Assembly: GCF_000346465.2 (NCBI RefSeq)
Contig: NC_034012.1
Location: 551,246 to 615,245, forward strand
Source of the DNA: Prunus persica
Lineage: Eukaryota; Streptophyta; Magnoliopsida; Rosales; Rosaceae
Length of the DNA stretch: 64,000 bases
Reading direction: 5' to 3'
The position numbers and the translations under genes are program-made. Below are positions 23,403-35,333 of this stretch, piece after piece. Positions within the stretch are counted from its first letter, which is position 1. Each line of letters opens with the position of its first letter. The notes below the pieces were generated by a model. That model was not told where the DNA came from. It made no database searches and saw only the letters and a list, made by a program, of their open reading frames with translations.

Positions 23403-24642
23403 ATGGCAGCCAAGGTTCCAGTGAGGTTTCAGAGAGTAGCAGCGGCTTTCGATGAGGGGGCGCGGGCGAGGCTCTGTGAGAGCAGTGGAAGCGAGCACTC
23501 GGCGGCGGCGGAGAGCTTTTCGGATTTATCGGCTCTTGTCAACTCTTTCATTGAAAGAGGAGATTTCAGAGGAGAAGGGGATGCCCGTGAAGATATAAAC
23601 AATAAGGAGCAGTTGATGGAGGAAGAGTCGGAGGGTTATTGGTCTGATTCAGAGACCAAGAATACCCTTCAAAGCCTGCTTGATAAAAGTGACGAGGATG
23701 ATGACGATGATGTGAAGCAGAGGATTTTTGCTGAGGTTGAAGTCGCAGTTGGAGGGGCTATTGGGGATAGGTCGTCCCCGGGGTTCAAGCGAAAGTTGAT
23801 GGCTCATTTGCGCGAGAAGGGTTTCGATGCTGGTGAGTAAAGTTTTCTTTTTTTGATTCCTCTCCACAGTTCTTGAAAGAAATAAGATTTATTTGACCGA
23901 AAATCTGTCTTTTAGTTCTGAAAATTTGAAAAACTACCATTCATTCCTTCTTGTCCTTTCTGTTGAAAGACTGCAAATTTAAAAAGTAAAAACTAGTTCA
24001 ATTGGTTAAAACTTTGTGAAAGTTTCTTGATGCATTTGAAAAATCCCAATTGGGTTTTCAGTTTCTTAAGATGCACTCTATAAACCCAATTGAAAATGGC
24101 TGAGATTGAGATTAATTACTAATTATGTTGTGCTTCCCAATTTTACAGGACTGTGCAAATCAAAGTGGGTGAAATCCAGCCGGTTCCCAGCGGGGGAATA
24201 TGAATTTGTAGATGTCTATGTCAAAGGGACTCGTTACATTGTTGAACCATTCTTCGTGGGAGAATTCGAAATCGCTCGTCCCACGAGTCAATACGAAGCG
24301 TTGCTTAGTGTCTTCCCGACGACATTCGTCGTACAAGTTGAGGAGCTGAAGAAAATTGTGAGGCTCATGTGCACCGCCATCAAAAAGTCGATGAAGAGCG
24401 TGGACATGCCAATGCCACCATGGAGGAGAAATGGGTACATGCAATCCAAATGGTTAGGCTCCTACAAGCGCACAACAAATGCAGTTCCAGCCAAGGAGTT
24501 GGAACACAATGAGAGCGTTGGTCTAAAGAGATCAACGGGGTTTGAGGCTTTGACTACAAAGGCTTATTATTGCAGAGATGCCTTTGCTAGCAAGAACGGG
24601 TTAAGAGTTGGGCATTTAACTGCTGCGTTTCAGGGCATCTGA
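23403..24642 (+). CDS. DUF506 family protein (PDDEXK-like)
   Basis: Two exons, 23403-23832 and 24149-24642, joined in phase within GFDAG|LCKSKW, giving about 307 residues. The N-terminus is variable with an acidic region (EEESEGYWSDSETKN, then a DEDDDDD run). The conserved DUF506 core starts at FKRKLMAHLREKGFDAGLCK and continues KWVKSSRFPAGEYEFVDV, RYIVEPFFVGEFEIARPTS, YEALLSVFPTTFV, and the C-terminal WRRNGYMQSKWLGSYKRT. The core is predicted for this family to resemble PDDEXK nucleases, but no biochemical activity is established; some members are nutrient- or stress-induced. The start follows AAAATGGCAGCC. A complete ordinary family member. Confidence 0.93.
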
Positions 24643-25385
24643 GCATTCGTTTTGTCCTGTTTTGGTTTTGGTAATATAAATTTTGAGATTGTGATTTTTT
24701 TGGCTACCCCCTTGGGTAGTAATTTTGGAAACCATCTGGGTTTTGATTAGAACAATGTCTGTGAAATACCAATATATATTTTTTTGAATAAAATGTAAAA
24801 TTAATTTGTCTCGTTTCGCTTGGGTCAAGTCATATCAATTTGCCTAAGCCTTCTTCTCATGTTTATGATTTATCAGAATTTCACGTCCAAAGTGAAATTT
24901 GTGATTTGCCTTTGAAATCCCCAAATGCATGACAAAATGAAAATTGAAAAATGTAGGCACCGATAGACGCAAACAGCTGGGAAATCAAAGCAAGTTTGCC
25001 TGGAAGGTACCCAAACGAAAAATTTGTTCATGTAAGAGAAGGTTCTCATGAAAAGGCTAAATCCTATGCCATTTCCCTCATCTCCCCTTCTCATATGATT
25101 CATTCGAATTGAAAATACTCTAAATTAAGAAGGGAAAAAAACAATTAAAAAGATTGTTTAATAAGAGAGAAGAAATGTGAGAAGCTCGGTAAGCAGATCT
25201 GTCGACAGAACACAACGACCGGCCAGTAAACATCTCATGAAATCGATTTAGCTACAGCCGCTTTGGCCAAATTCAAGAACAAGGTTACTGATTTTGTATC
25301 AAACCCTTCTCTTGGTACAAGTAGCTCATTCAATCTATAAACTTTCATCTTTCCAAAAACTAAAAGACATGCAGAGTTGAAGATT

Positions 25386-25443
<58 letters not shown>

Positions 25444-26259
25444 GAAACGCTAAACGGCTGAAGAGAGTGAGAGAGCAATGTGATGGGACTCTCTCAAAAC
25501 CCTAGGGGCTGCTTTATAATGAATGAATCTGGGATAAATGTTAAGTGGGGTGGAAGACGATTAGATCTCAGCCGCACATCTGTGATGTCAAGAATATCTT
25601 CCGGTGCTACGGATGCAGATGTATTACTACACAATACAATCGCTACCACTGCGCTGTCAAAATGTATCACTTGGGCTTCAAAATAGCTATTGAAATCTAG
25701 ACCGTCCATTTGTGTCAGGCCCATATAAAGTACGGCTTGGAGTTGCCAATCTTTTTCCTTTAATTTTTTTGAAATCCAAAGCCAAGCGTCTTTGGATGAT
25801 AACTAGCATATGCTGCTTTGAAATCTAGACCGTCCATTAGTGTTCTTTTTGATTGATACGAGGAAGACATGGAAAACACTGACCTTCCATAGTATTTGTT
25901 GTTGTTGCTGTAAGATAATGAACAAGGTGTGTTCAAAACAAAACTAGATCACACTGTAAAGAATGTTACACTCCTCAGATGATTAAGCAAACTGGGAGAA
26001 AACATAAATATACGCGCACACACTTGTCGCGCCATTCTACAAAAAAGATAGCCTCTAGTTTAACAGGAAATCAAGCGCTGACTAATTGACTCATACATGA
26101 CGAACAGAATCATGTTAGTCTAAGTTTGGAGCTCTTTCTTAGCCCCCCCGGCCCTTTCCCTTCTTTTGTGTGTTTATATCTGCATGCATCCAAGTAATAG
26201 GACGTTTACATCATCATCATCTGGACAAAGCCCTTCAAAAATGAAATCCTATGGTTCTG
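24643..26259. other. intergenic with GA microsatellite
   Basis: 3' flank of the DUF506 gene, a long (GA)n at about 25390-25440, and the 3' flank of the minus-strand GART gene. A 22-bp direct repeat, GAAATCTAGACCGTCCATT-like, occurs near 25688 and 25820. Open frames at 25480-25724 overlap on both strands and look fortuitous. Confidence 0.6.
25390..25440 (+). repeat. (GA)n microsatellite
   Basis: About 25 uninterrupted GA units. Confidence 0.95.
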
Positions 26260-28069
26260 CTAGCTGTATTCATTGGGATTTTCTTTGCTCCGGATTATAG
26301 GAACACCATCCTCCCTCCAAATGACCCGATCTTCACATAATGCTGTTATCACTTCCACATATATGCGATGCTCCTGAATTCAATAATGAAGCCAAATCAA
26401 AAAATTATTTGCACAGGATGCACATACTACCATATCTATGAGTATAGCATCCAAAAAGAGGTCAGTATAAAAGAAAAAATGAAAGGAGGGGAGAAAAAGC
26501 TTCTTGTGGTCTGTCAGTGGTTCAGACAAATCAACAATTGTAAATAAAAGAGTGTCATAAAATTGCATTACCTCCCGAAGAACCCTTGCTGCCAGCTCCT
26601 CCGCAGTGTCCTTGGCAAGCACAGGGACAACTCTTTGAGCAAGGATACGTCCCGTGTCGTAGTGCTCATCAACAAAATGTATTGTAGGGCCTGTGTATCT
26701 GACCAAAATGAAAGAAACATAATATTAGGTCTCCTCCTCATACATGGAAACAGCACAGTGTAACTTGAATAAGCGAAATTAGATTCAGAAGCTATTGAGT
26801 TTTGGCAATAGTAGCATACCTTGATCCAGAAGCAATGACAGCCTTGTGGACCTTCATCCCATAATTACCTTTGCCTCCAAATGCTGGAAGAAGTGACGGA
26901 TGGATGTTCAGTATGGATCTGGGATAAGCTTGTATCAACTCTGCTGGTATAAGTTTTAGGTAACCAGCCAGGAGAACAAAGTCAACCTCAAATCTCCTGA
27001 GTACAAGACATCAAAAGCTAATAAGCAATAAAACAATGCTTTTAAAAATATTCACAGATAATTTATGCCATGCTAGCTTAAAAAAATTACAGCTCAATTT
27101 GGCCCATATTCTTAGGCTTAGACATGAGAGAACATATAAAAAGCAGGTACAGTTAACCTACGCTACGGTCATAGAAGAGCTGGCAACTTTAGCCATCAAA
27201 ATAAGTTGTGTTAAAGTGCAGGCAACACTCAATGTTATTCAGAATCTTTCCAATATGTGAAGAAGCTGAATTAGATTCAAATAATTTCCCAGTGTTAGAC
27301 TAGATATTTTGATGGCAGTGCTTATACAACAATGAGTTAAAATATAAGACACTCCTCCTGGCTTAACAAAAATGTGAAAGAGCCTCACCTAAGGGTAGCA
27401 ACAAGGTCAGCTGGAGATATTCCATCAGCCTCAAGTTTTGTTTTGGGGAACAATATAACTGGGAGGCCCTTATCTCTTGCATAGTCAGCACCTCCGCAAT
27501 CTGAATATACAATATTTGTATCAAAGATTTATACAATATATTTCTGAAGTTGCTAATTTGCTTTCTGTTTTCACCACACTCTCATTAGAAGAAAGAAATC
27601 AATGAGGACCTTTCCTCTATAAACATAAAATACTATTATATCAACAAGAAAACCAATTTCACACAATTCATAACAGATTTGGAGAGTGGAGGAGACCTTG
27701 TTTACTTGTGACTACAACAACAATGTCTCCATGAATTGAACCCCGAAGACATGCTTCTTGAATGGACCGGAAGTTGGAGCCTCCACCGGAAACGAAAACC
27801 GCAAGCTTTTTCCGTCTAATCCCACTTCTCAAATCTTCTTTATCAGAAGCAAGGAACTCAATTCTCTCTCTACTGTTCCTACACTGAAATACCTTCCCAG
27901 ACAATGCACTTTGTGAAATAGAAGGGCAAGCTTTGAAGGAGACCCATTTTTGGGATTGAGCAAAAGAAGCAGAAGAAGAGGAAAGGGGAAATTTTACAAA
28001 GACTTGGGTTTTGGTATTTTGAATCGGTGGGGTTGAGCAAAACCCAGAAAGCAGACGCTGAGCTTCCAT
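26260..28069 (-). CDS. phosphoribosylglycinamide formyltransferase (GART), organellar
   Basis: Third step of de novo purine synthesis: transfers the formyl group from 10-formyl-tetrahydrofolate to GAR. Six coding exons on the minus strand: 27697-28069, 27389-27500, 26820-26996, 26572-26698 and 26260-26373, with GT-AG junctions and continuous phase (five junction-defined blocks; a sixth was not needed). The first roughly 90 residues are Ser-rich, basic and poor in acids, as a chloroplast or mitochondrial transit peptide. The enzyme core starts KKLAVFVSGGGSNFRSIQEA. It contains VTSKQDCGGADYARDKGLPV, FVLLAGYLKLIP, the catalytic ILNIHPSLLPAFGGKG and GPTIHFVDEHYDTGRIL with the active-site Asp. It ends EDGVPIIRSKENPNEYS. 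This is a PurN-type enzyme encoded as a single-function gene, as is usual in plants. Confidence 0.94.
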
Positions 28070-28833
28070 TGAAAGGATGAGAGGGAATGCTGCAATTAAT
28101 TGAATAACTGAATACAATGAAAAACAGAATCTTTGGAGCCAAAAGACTTGCACAAATGTCTTAGAAGAAGCAGAAGAGTTTAAATGTGAAAAAAGGCTTT
28201 GATTTTGCAAGCGGCTGCCAGTGCCTGCCTTCTCTTTTCGCCGCTGGATCGAAGCAGGGGAGAGGCTGGCTCTGCTAGTGTTTATTCCTTTTTTAACTTT
28301 CGTTTTAATTTGTCTTTTTTTTTTTTTTTTTGTTGTAACGTTTTGGTATGTTGGCAAGGCCAGTTACTGAATAATGGCCCAGCCCATTCTGGAGCCTTGT
28401 ATTCTTTTTGGGCTTGTTCTTGAGGGATGCTAGAGGTCCAGTCAAAGGTTTACTGACCAAAGTACATATCCGATTCTTCATTGTTTTTCTAGATAAGGGT
28501 ATGGCATTGGCATATGCCAATACTAAACCTATTTTCTAAATTTTTTTTCTTTTCTCGATTGTAATGTATGGGGGAGGAGTTTCGAATTCGGATGCAATAA
28601 GGCGGACACACTGCCTTAATCAACTAATCTAACTTAAATTTAATTTTAAATATGTTTTTAGACACCAAATATCCCCATATTAAAAACACAGCTAAATTTT
28701 TTTAATATTCGGATTGCATAATACTACTCCACACTTTGTGTTTTGAATACCGGATCAAATACCCTATTTGTTAATTTAGTTTTCTCAAGACAAGTACACA
28801 ATTAAGCAAATAATTTTTTTTAATTGTTTCCAA

Positions 28834-29056
28834 TGATTGGTGACAGTCCTGATCTCTTGGACCCCTGTAGTCCAAGAGATTTATGGTCACCCACCGTTGG
28901 ATGTAAATTCAACGGTTGATTTGAATCGGGTAATAATCATTTATGTCATATTGCATTTATATATATCATTTTGAACCATTGGATTAATATCCAACGGTGG
29001 GTGACCACAATCTCTTAGACTCCTGTGGTCCAAGAGATCGGGACTGTGATTGGTGA
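28834..29056 (+). mobile_element. MITE with ~60-bp terminal inverted repeats and 10-bp target duplication
   Basis: The element spans 28844-29046 (203 bp), flanked by the perfect direct repeat TGATTGGTGA at 28834-28843 and 29047-29056. The left end CAGTCCTGATCTCTTGGACC matches the reverse complement of the right end, CAGTCCCGATCTCTTGGACC. Pairing continues through GTGGTCACCCACCGTTGGAT at about 57-60 bp. The centre is AT-rich. There is no coding capacity. The target length fits a Mutator-like family. It lies between the divergent GART and EAR-motif genes. Confidence 0.85.
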
Positions 29057-29369
29057 ATGGAAGTGGAAACAACAGAAGGGCCAAGTCCCAATCTGGTGAA
29101 GAGTCCACGTCAACGGCCCTGATTTAGCATCACGCGAGTAACAGTGTACGAGCACCATCCAATCCCACCCAAACACGGAAACCATAAAGGACATACATCA
29201 AAACGCACACCCACCCACCCATCTTTAGAGAGAGAAAGTGAGAAACAAAGCAAGAAAGATACAAAGAAACAAAGAATTTATATAGAAAAATCTTTTTTAT
29301 TTTTTAAATTTCATCACGGATCGGACGCCCACCGAGTCGCCAGCGCAGAATCGGAGATCCATCAGCAAG

Positions 29370-32080
29370 ATGGAGGGAGTTGGGGCCCGACTCGGGCGGT
29401 CCTCGACCCGGTACGGACCAGCCACGGTGTTCACTGGGCCGGTGAGGAAGTGGAAGAAGAAGTGGGTCCACGTAGCACCATCCTCTAACACCAACAACGC
29501 TAGTTCTACCACCCATCACTCTCATCAGATTAACGGCCACAACGGTGCCTCTAACGGTAATAACGGCTCGCATCTCTTGCTTTACAAGTGGACCCCAATT
29601 ACCCAAAGCCAAAACACAGCCATTAGCAACAATAATAACGCAGTCACCAATGGCAATGGGGGGGACAAGGTTTCTGCAAAGGACGACGATGCATTGGCGG
29701 CTAACGAGGAGCCGCCTCGCCGAAAATTTAAATACATTCCGGTAATTTTCTGCGATTTTACTTATTTTATTAATTTTTGTTTAATTCTTTTGGAATTCTT
29801 GGATTTGGGGCTGATTATTGTCTGGGTGTTTTTTTTTAGTCGTTTAATGAAAGCATTGTGGGTGATTGAGTTGAATTCTTTATGTGTTTTCTTGGGGTTA
29901 ATAGTAATTTAGGGTTTGGTTTCAGGATCTTTGGAAAGGAGGTCTTTTTGGGTTGATTAGACACGTGGGAAATTATGGGTTTATGTTTGCTTTTAATGTC
30001 TTTTGGGGCTGATAAGTGAGGATCTCGTGATTGGCATTAATGTTTGTCCTTGAGTTTAAAAAGGAATGATAGGTTATAGTGACTATTGGTTATACCCAAT
30101 TGTACAATTTGAATTTGAGTTCTTAGTCGAGTTAAAGTGGTGGCTTAGCTTAGCTTGTAATTTGTGAAGGAACTGTTTGAAGTTTTGCTACTAATACAAT
30201 AGAGTTGTTATTGCATTTTGTTTGTGTATATTTTTTAATGTTCACACTCATGTTGTGAGTCATACTTACCGCAGCTCACGATCATCCATTTAAAACTGAA
30301 AAAGAATTAGCTTATTAGAGAGTTTTGTGTTTAGTAGTAGTATGATTGAGGAGAAGTGGGAACTTGTGGTATTCGCGTTATGATTAGTGATTTGTAATTC
30401 TAGTAGAGGACGCAACAGTTACTGTTAATATATGAGACGAGCTACTCTGGACGAATTTATATGACATTAAGCTGAATGTTGTTTTAGTAATAAATGATTT
30501 TAGTACTTTGATAAAAGATAAGATGTTAAAGGTTGTAACTTGTAGTGATTACAAAATGCAGTTAGCGTTCTCACAAAGTTGATACTGAATCTCCGTTATC
30601 AAGAGGGGGTTTTTGGGGTTTACTTTGATATTTTATACTCTAGAGAATGCTCTACTGCTTATTATCAATTTTCCTTTTAGCATCTTGCTGAACTTTAGCG
30701 TATGGGAAAGAATTTCCAGCCATTCCTAAGTGGTCAGTGGCAAAATAACTTTGGTAAAAGCAGTGATGAAGTTTTGATTACTACACATTGATAAGGATGT
30801 AGTTATGGAGCAATGTGATAATCAAAAGCTTACACGTCTACTGTGCTTATTTCTATGGTTTATGTTAAGATCTAGATTTATCTCTGCGGATAAGCAAGAC
30901 TCAGAGAAAACATTGATATGTGAATGCCTTTGTGGTGTTCCTAGGAATCTCTTATTTTCCCAGAATCTGCATTAGTGCTTGCTTGACTGAATCCTAATTA
31001 TAGGAGCCAGCTATGTTTATAAAATTGGTAGTGTTTGTCCTCGTTGGAAATTGGTGTCATGATCTTATTCCAATGGTGAGCTTCTGGAGGGAAAAGAGGT
31101 GGTTTACTTACACTGGATGATTAGGAAAGTACTTGCGTAGGGAGTCAAACCTGAGTTTGTGATGTTGTGTACTTGTGCTTGGAGTGAGTGTAACAGTTGA
31201 AAACAACAACGTAGAGGTTCTCTATGCTTGTTCGTGTGCTCTGGTGGATTATTGGAGGAACATATGTTTTACAAAGGATGACTCTTATGATTGTAATGGC
31301 AGGTTACCACCATAACATCACTAGACTAGTTTTCCAAGATTGGAATGTGGTTAACTGGATAGAATCAATTCGACTTTCTTAATTATTTTGTGTGATTTCG
31401 TTGCGGTTTTCTGTTGAATGATAACTTTGGCCATTTGACTAAGCAGATTGCTTTACTGGAAGAACAGCAACTTGAGGCTGCAGAACAGGTTGAAGATGAA
31501 TCTAACTCTATTGATAATGAGCCAACTGAAACAGAGGCCACTCCCAAGAATGAGGTTTTAGATGAGAAACCTGACATTAATGACGTTCCTATGGAAGAAA
31601 ATGAGGTAAAATGTTTGCAACTATTTTTATGCTTATGTTGTTTCCTACTATATCTTGCTTAATGGAGACAACGTGCTTATTATGTGCGTTGATGTATATG
31701 GAAAACCTAAATTGACTGATGAATATGGACATTTTTGGGGAGGAGGAAAACTTGATGGTTAGGTTTTCTGTATAAAAGGTGAACTATTATCAGTCTATAT
31801 GGGCACTGGACTTTTCTGGTGGAGGGATTCCATTTAATTCTCGTTCTTTATATAGGAAATTGAGGAAAGCATATTGGCCGTAGAATTCCAAGATAAATCA
31901 AATGGGTTTGATTTCATTTTCTATTGACTATAACTTGTATTTTGGTTTCATTCTCAGGACAATAATCAGGTAGTATGCCAAGATCTGAATGAAAGCACTT
32001 TGGATTTAAGTTTGGGCTTGAATGCGCATGAAAGTGATAATGGTTCTGCTTTAAATACTGAACAAACCAGAAATGGTTAG
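29370..32080 (+). CDS. plant-specific protein with EAR-type repression motif
   Basis: Three exons, 29370-29741, 31447-31605 and 31958-32080, all in phase 0, giving 217 residues. The product starts MEGVGARLGRSSTRYGPATV, then FTGPVRKWKKKWVHV, a Ser/Asn/His-rich linker, LLLYKWTPI, and RRKFKYIPIALLEEQQLEA across the first junction. An acidic region follows. Near the C-terminus is LDLSLGL, a canonical LxLxL EAR motif of the kind that recruits TOPLESS-type co-repressors. The conserved islands VRKWKKKWVH and FKYIP show it is a real conserved plant gene, but I do not recognise a named DNA-binding domain. The role as a transcriptional repressor partner is inferred from the motif only. The first intron is long (1.7 kb). 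Confidence 0.85.
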
Positions 32081-32627
32081 TTGCAAAAGTAGGTTCAAGT
32101 ATTGGTGAGCCTATGATTGGAGGTCTTCGAAAAATGGCACTCATAAACTTAAAAGGAGGAGCTAATTTGTTGGTGTCTAATTCTGAATTCAGTTTTCCCT
32201 TTGGCTTTATATTTTACCTATGGCCATATAGGGCAAGTGAATTTCAGTGGCATACGCATGTACTACTAGTCTTCATTTGATGTTTCATTGTTTAGCCGAT
32301 TGCAAATTGAACCCATTTGGTATAAGATGCAAAACTTATACTTTCAACATTGAAATGATTTAATTTTTTTCCGCGGCCATTTTTGTTTACTTCTGAGACA
32401 GGAGATGTTGTACTTGGAAATTGTAGTGGGATTTTAAACTTTTGAATTATTAAACAAGAACTATGGTAAAGTTTAGTCTTACTATGCTTTAGTTCCTTGA
32501 TTACACCAGTTGAAATGTCTTGCTATGTCATTTCGTGTGCGACAATGCTAATTATAATAGTTGGCATGTTAACAGAGATGTACCACCAGTTTAACTTTGA
32601 TGCAATTTCAGTGGCATGCTCTTCTAT
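32081..32627. other. 3' flank of the EAR-motif gene
   Basis: AT-rich sequence to the left breakpoint of the inserted FYVE duplicate near 32628. No gene seen. Confidence 0.5.
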
Positions 32628-33832
32628 ACCGCCAGCCTCTCAAGCTCCTTCCCTCTCTTAAACGCTCTTAATGCTTCCGCAGGCCTTCCTTCTCCTTTCA
32701 GAATTTTATACTTCTTCTCATCCAAAGCTTGCTGACGCAACTCCTCGGGATAAGCAGATCCATCACCACTCTGTAAATGATTAGGCTCATCAACAGAAAG
32801 ATTTCTTTGTATTTCTTCCACCCCATGGTGGCTGAAATCTTGTTGACTATTTGAACAGATGCACTACTACTGGCCCTCTAAATACTAGCAACCACATTAC
32901 TGTTAGGCTCTTGTCCTGATTCCTTCCTATCATTACCGAGAATTTGGTTCAGAACTTCATCCTCAGGCTTTGATGTCAACTTCAAACTGCCTGCACAGGG
33001 AGTAGGTTTGATACAGAAGGAACCATCAAAGGGTAGAGTAAAAATTCAATCTTTTTCTGTCTGCCACTAAAATGAAGCAAGTGCAACAAACTCTATCTAT
33101 ACCATAATTCAGCAAAAAAGCATGTGGCAGAAGCACAAAACTAGCAAAACTGGTGACAGAACCGACAAATGTTCAACGCAACAACAAATGAACTAACAAC
33201 CTTAGAAGGAATCAAGATGGTACCTCTCCCAGCTCTAGTCTTGTGGCCATGTCCCTCAAAGCGTGCTGCTTCTTCTAGCTTTTCACAAGGCTCACAAATC
33301 CGCACAGGTGAATCACCTTGCCCGCGTAAAAACATTTTTTGCCGGGTGCAGCTGTTGCAAAACAAGCCCCCACGCCTCCGGCAATGATGCTGAAATTCCA
33401 CATTGCATATAACCAAGAATCAGAAAAAGACCCAGTGACAAGAAAGAAATATCACATTCCTAGAATAAAATGCAAATAAGCTTTATATAGCCAGAACACA
33501 TTTCTTTGCACAACACAAACTAAACAATCTACTACGGTGTCCACAAGGTTCAAAATGGAAAGCCACGAAGCGCAGTATCGAAATCACGGTTGAGTTCACA
33601 TATAAACTTAAAAAGGCTCAGATTTTAAGGGCATGGGTAATGAATAAACAAAAGAACTTGTCAAGAACTCATAGATGGGTCATTGGATCGGAGATGGAGG
33701 GAAGGATAAAAAATGAACCTTGCGATTGATGAAGGTGAACTGAGAAGTACATCCCTGACTGTGTGAGGCGTCAACAACCCAAGTATTCCCTCTCAGTGAT
33801 GGCTTTGCCGGCAACCCTATCTTCTCCAACAT
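32628..33832 (-). pseudogene. FYVE zinc-finger gene, copy 2, truncated and broken
   Basis: Duplicate of roughly 5770-7040, same orientation. Exon 1 is 33719-33832 (MLEKIGLPAK to FINRK). The FYVE exon follows near 33210-33385. The third exon is cut off near 32628, just after FKRGKELERL, so the C-terminal two thirds is absent. Unlike copy 1, it keeps the GT donor after exon 1. Two of the eight zinc ligands are lost: the first Cys is Ser (SHSQGC) and one in HHCRRRGG is Arg. A TAG stop interrupts the third exon near 32878 (copy 1 reads ATGCAG at that place). Introns are retained, so this is a DNA-level duplication, not a retrocopy. Confidence 0.8.
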
Positions 33833-33858
33833 CTTTCTTGGCTAAGGTACACTGAGAA

Positions 33859-34125
33859 GTACAGCCGGGCGGCTATACTCCTCAAATATATTTTAATCGT
33901 ATAGCCCCTGTTGAAATATATTCGGATATTTACATAGTAAGGCCGGATGGCTATACTCTAAATACATTCGGATATTTAAATAGTATAGCCTAGCCGCACG
34001 ATATTTTAATGGTATAGCCGAGCGGCCGTACTATTTAAATATATTTGCATTTTCAAATAGAACAGCCGGGCGGCGACACTCTAAGTATATTCGGGAGAGT
34101 ATAGCCGCGCGGCTATACTATTAAC
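33859..34125. repeat. palindrome array in the FYVE copy-2 block
   Basis: Seven or so units of the GTATAGCCG-NN-CGGCTATAC family starting at 33859, several of them half sites or rearranged (for example TATAGCCTAGCCGCACG). It is less than half the length of the matching array at 7063-7686, so the array expanded in copy 1 or contracted in copy 2 after duplication. It again starts just upstream of the FYVE start codon. Confidence 0.9.
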
Positions 34126-34716
34126 ATATCCCTCCATATCAGTGAAAACTTAGACTTGTCCGAGTCCCACCGAACTAGTCGTTGGTGATTCGAACCTTCG
34201 CAAGAAAGGGAGCTTCTATCAAGCAAATAAGGCATACCTCTGTGATTTTGCTTTTGTCAGCTGGTGTGGTGGCACCTATAGACTTTGATTGATGATAATG
34301 GAATAAAAACTTGAAAACTGTAGAATGATGAAGCTCCTGGAACATCATCCTTCTTATCACCCTGTCAATTAAATTGATATGCAAGAACATAAGGTGTTCG
34401 ACCCACCATGTTGTTTGAGAGCAATTGGTTTTCTTTTCAGATTATGACTGCTCCTTGCACTTGAAAACTGGAAACTCAGACACGTAAGTGCTTGTAACAA
34501 ATGGGCAAAAAAGCTTGGCTATGAGGCAGTCCAGGATTTTCTCCAATATCTGAAGAAATTAGAGCTTCTACAAGGTTGGGCCATGTCCAAAAGCTGATCC
34601 CTTCAAGAGATTTCTCTGTTTCGGATAGCGTGTTGGGTCTTCCAGAGCCATCACCATCCATCTCCATGAAATGTGCTCCGCAGTATATAGTATAAGACTA
34701 GCTTGTGCCATTATTT

Positions 34717-34721
<5 letters not shown>

Positions 34722-34776
<55 letters not shown>
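34722..34776 (+). repeat. (CT)n microsatellite at the duplication edge
   Basis: About 27 CT units, counterpart of the run at 8519-8574. Confidence 0.95.
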
Positions 34777-34782
<6 letters not shown>

Positions 34783-35333
34783 GGATTTGGATTTGGTACA
34801 ACAGAAACAAAGAGGACCCGCATACATTTCTTTACTTACCTTATTGGGACTTTCGACCAAATAAATTCCGAAGTTTGGAGTTAATTTATGCTGGTCAGCG
34901 GGTTAATCATGCTTTCAAGTTTTTTTTTGGGGGTTATAATAAAGAAGCAAAACCCAATTCTCATTGTGACAACGCCAATATTTTGGATTGACCAAAAGAA
35001 CCTGTGGAAATGGGGGAAGGGAATATGAACTGCGCAGAGCTACAAAAATGTGGAGCAAATGAAAGGAGTTCGGATCCCAAAAAGAAGAGAGAGTTTTGGA
35101 GAAAAGAGATTATTGGTAAATTTGGGACTTTTGGTGTTCAACTGTCCACTAACTTTCAGTTGCAAAATGACAATCAATAGAGAAGTACAAATGGCCGCAT
35201 TTGACTATCCAAATATCTCCAAGAAGGCAACTGTAAATCAGGTGTACCTAATCGAATTCAATACAACGGAAGGGAAGTAGGCAACATGAGCCTTTGCACC
35301 CATGAGAAGATGTGCTCAGGACAATTTTCGTCA

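Larger units (their letters stand above)
32628..34860. repeat. segmental duplication of about 5770-8640
   Basis: Direct, same-orientation copy about 26-27 kb away. It contains the FYVE gene 5' half, the palindrome array, the 7690-8330 segment and the junction with the CT microsatellite and GGATTTGGTACAA sequence. The right breakpoint is near 34850, within the CTTATTGGGACTTT sequence. Copy 1 has about 190 bp (8329-8518) before its CT run that are absent here. Confidence 0.85.
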
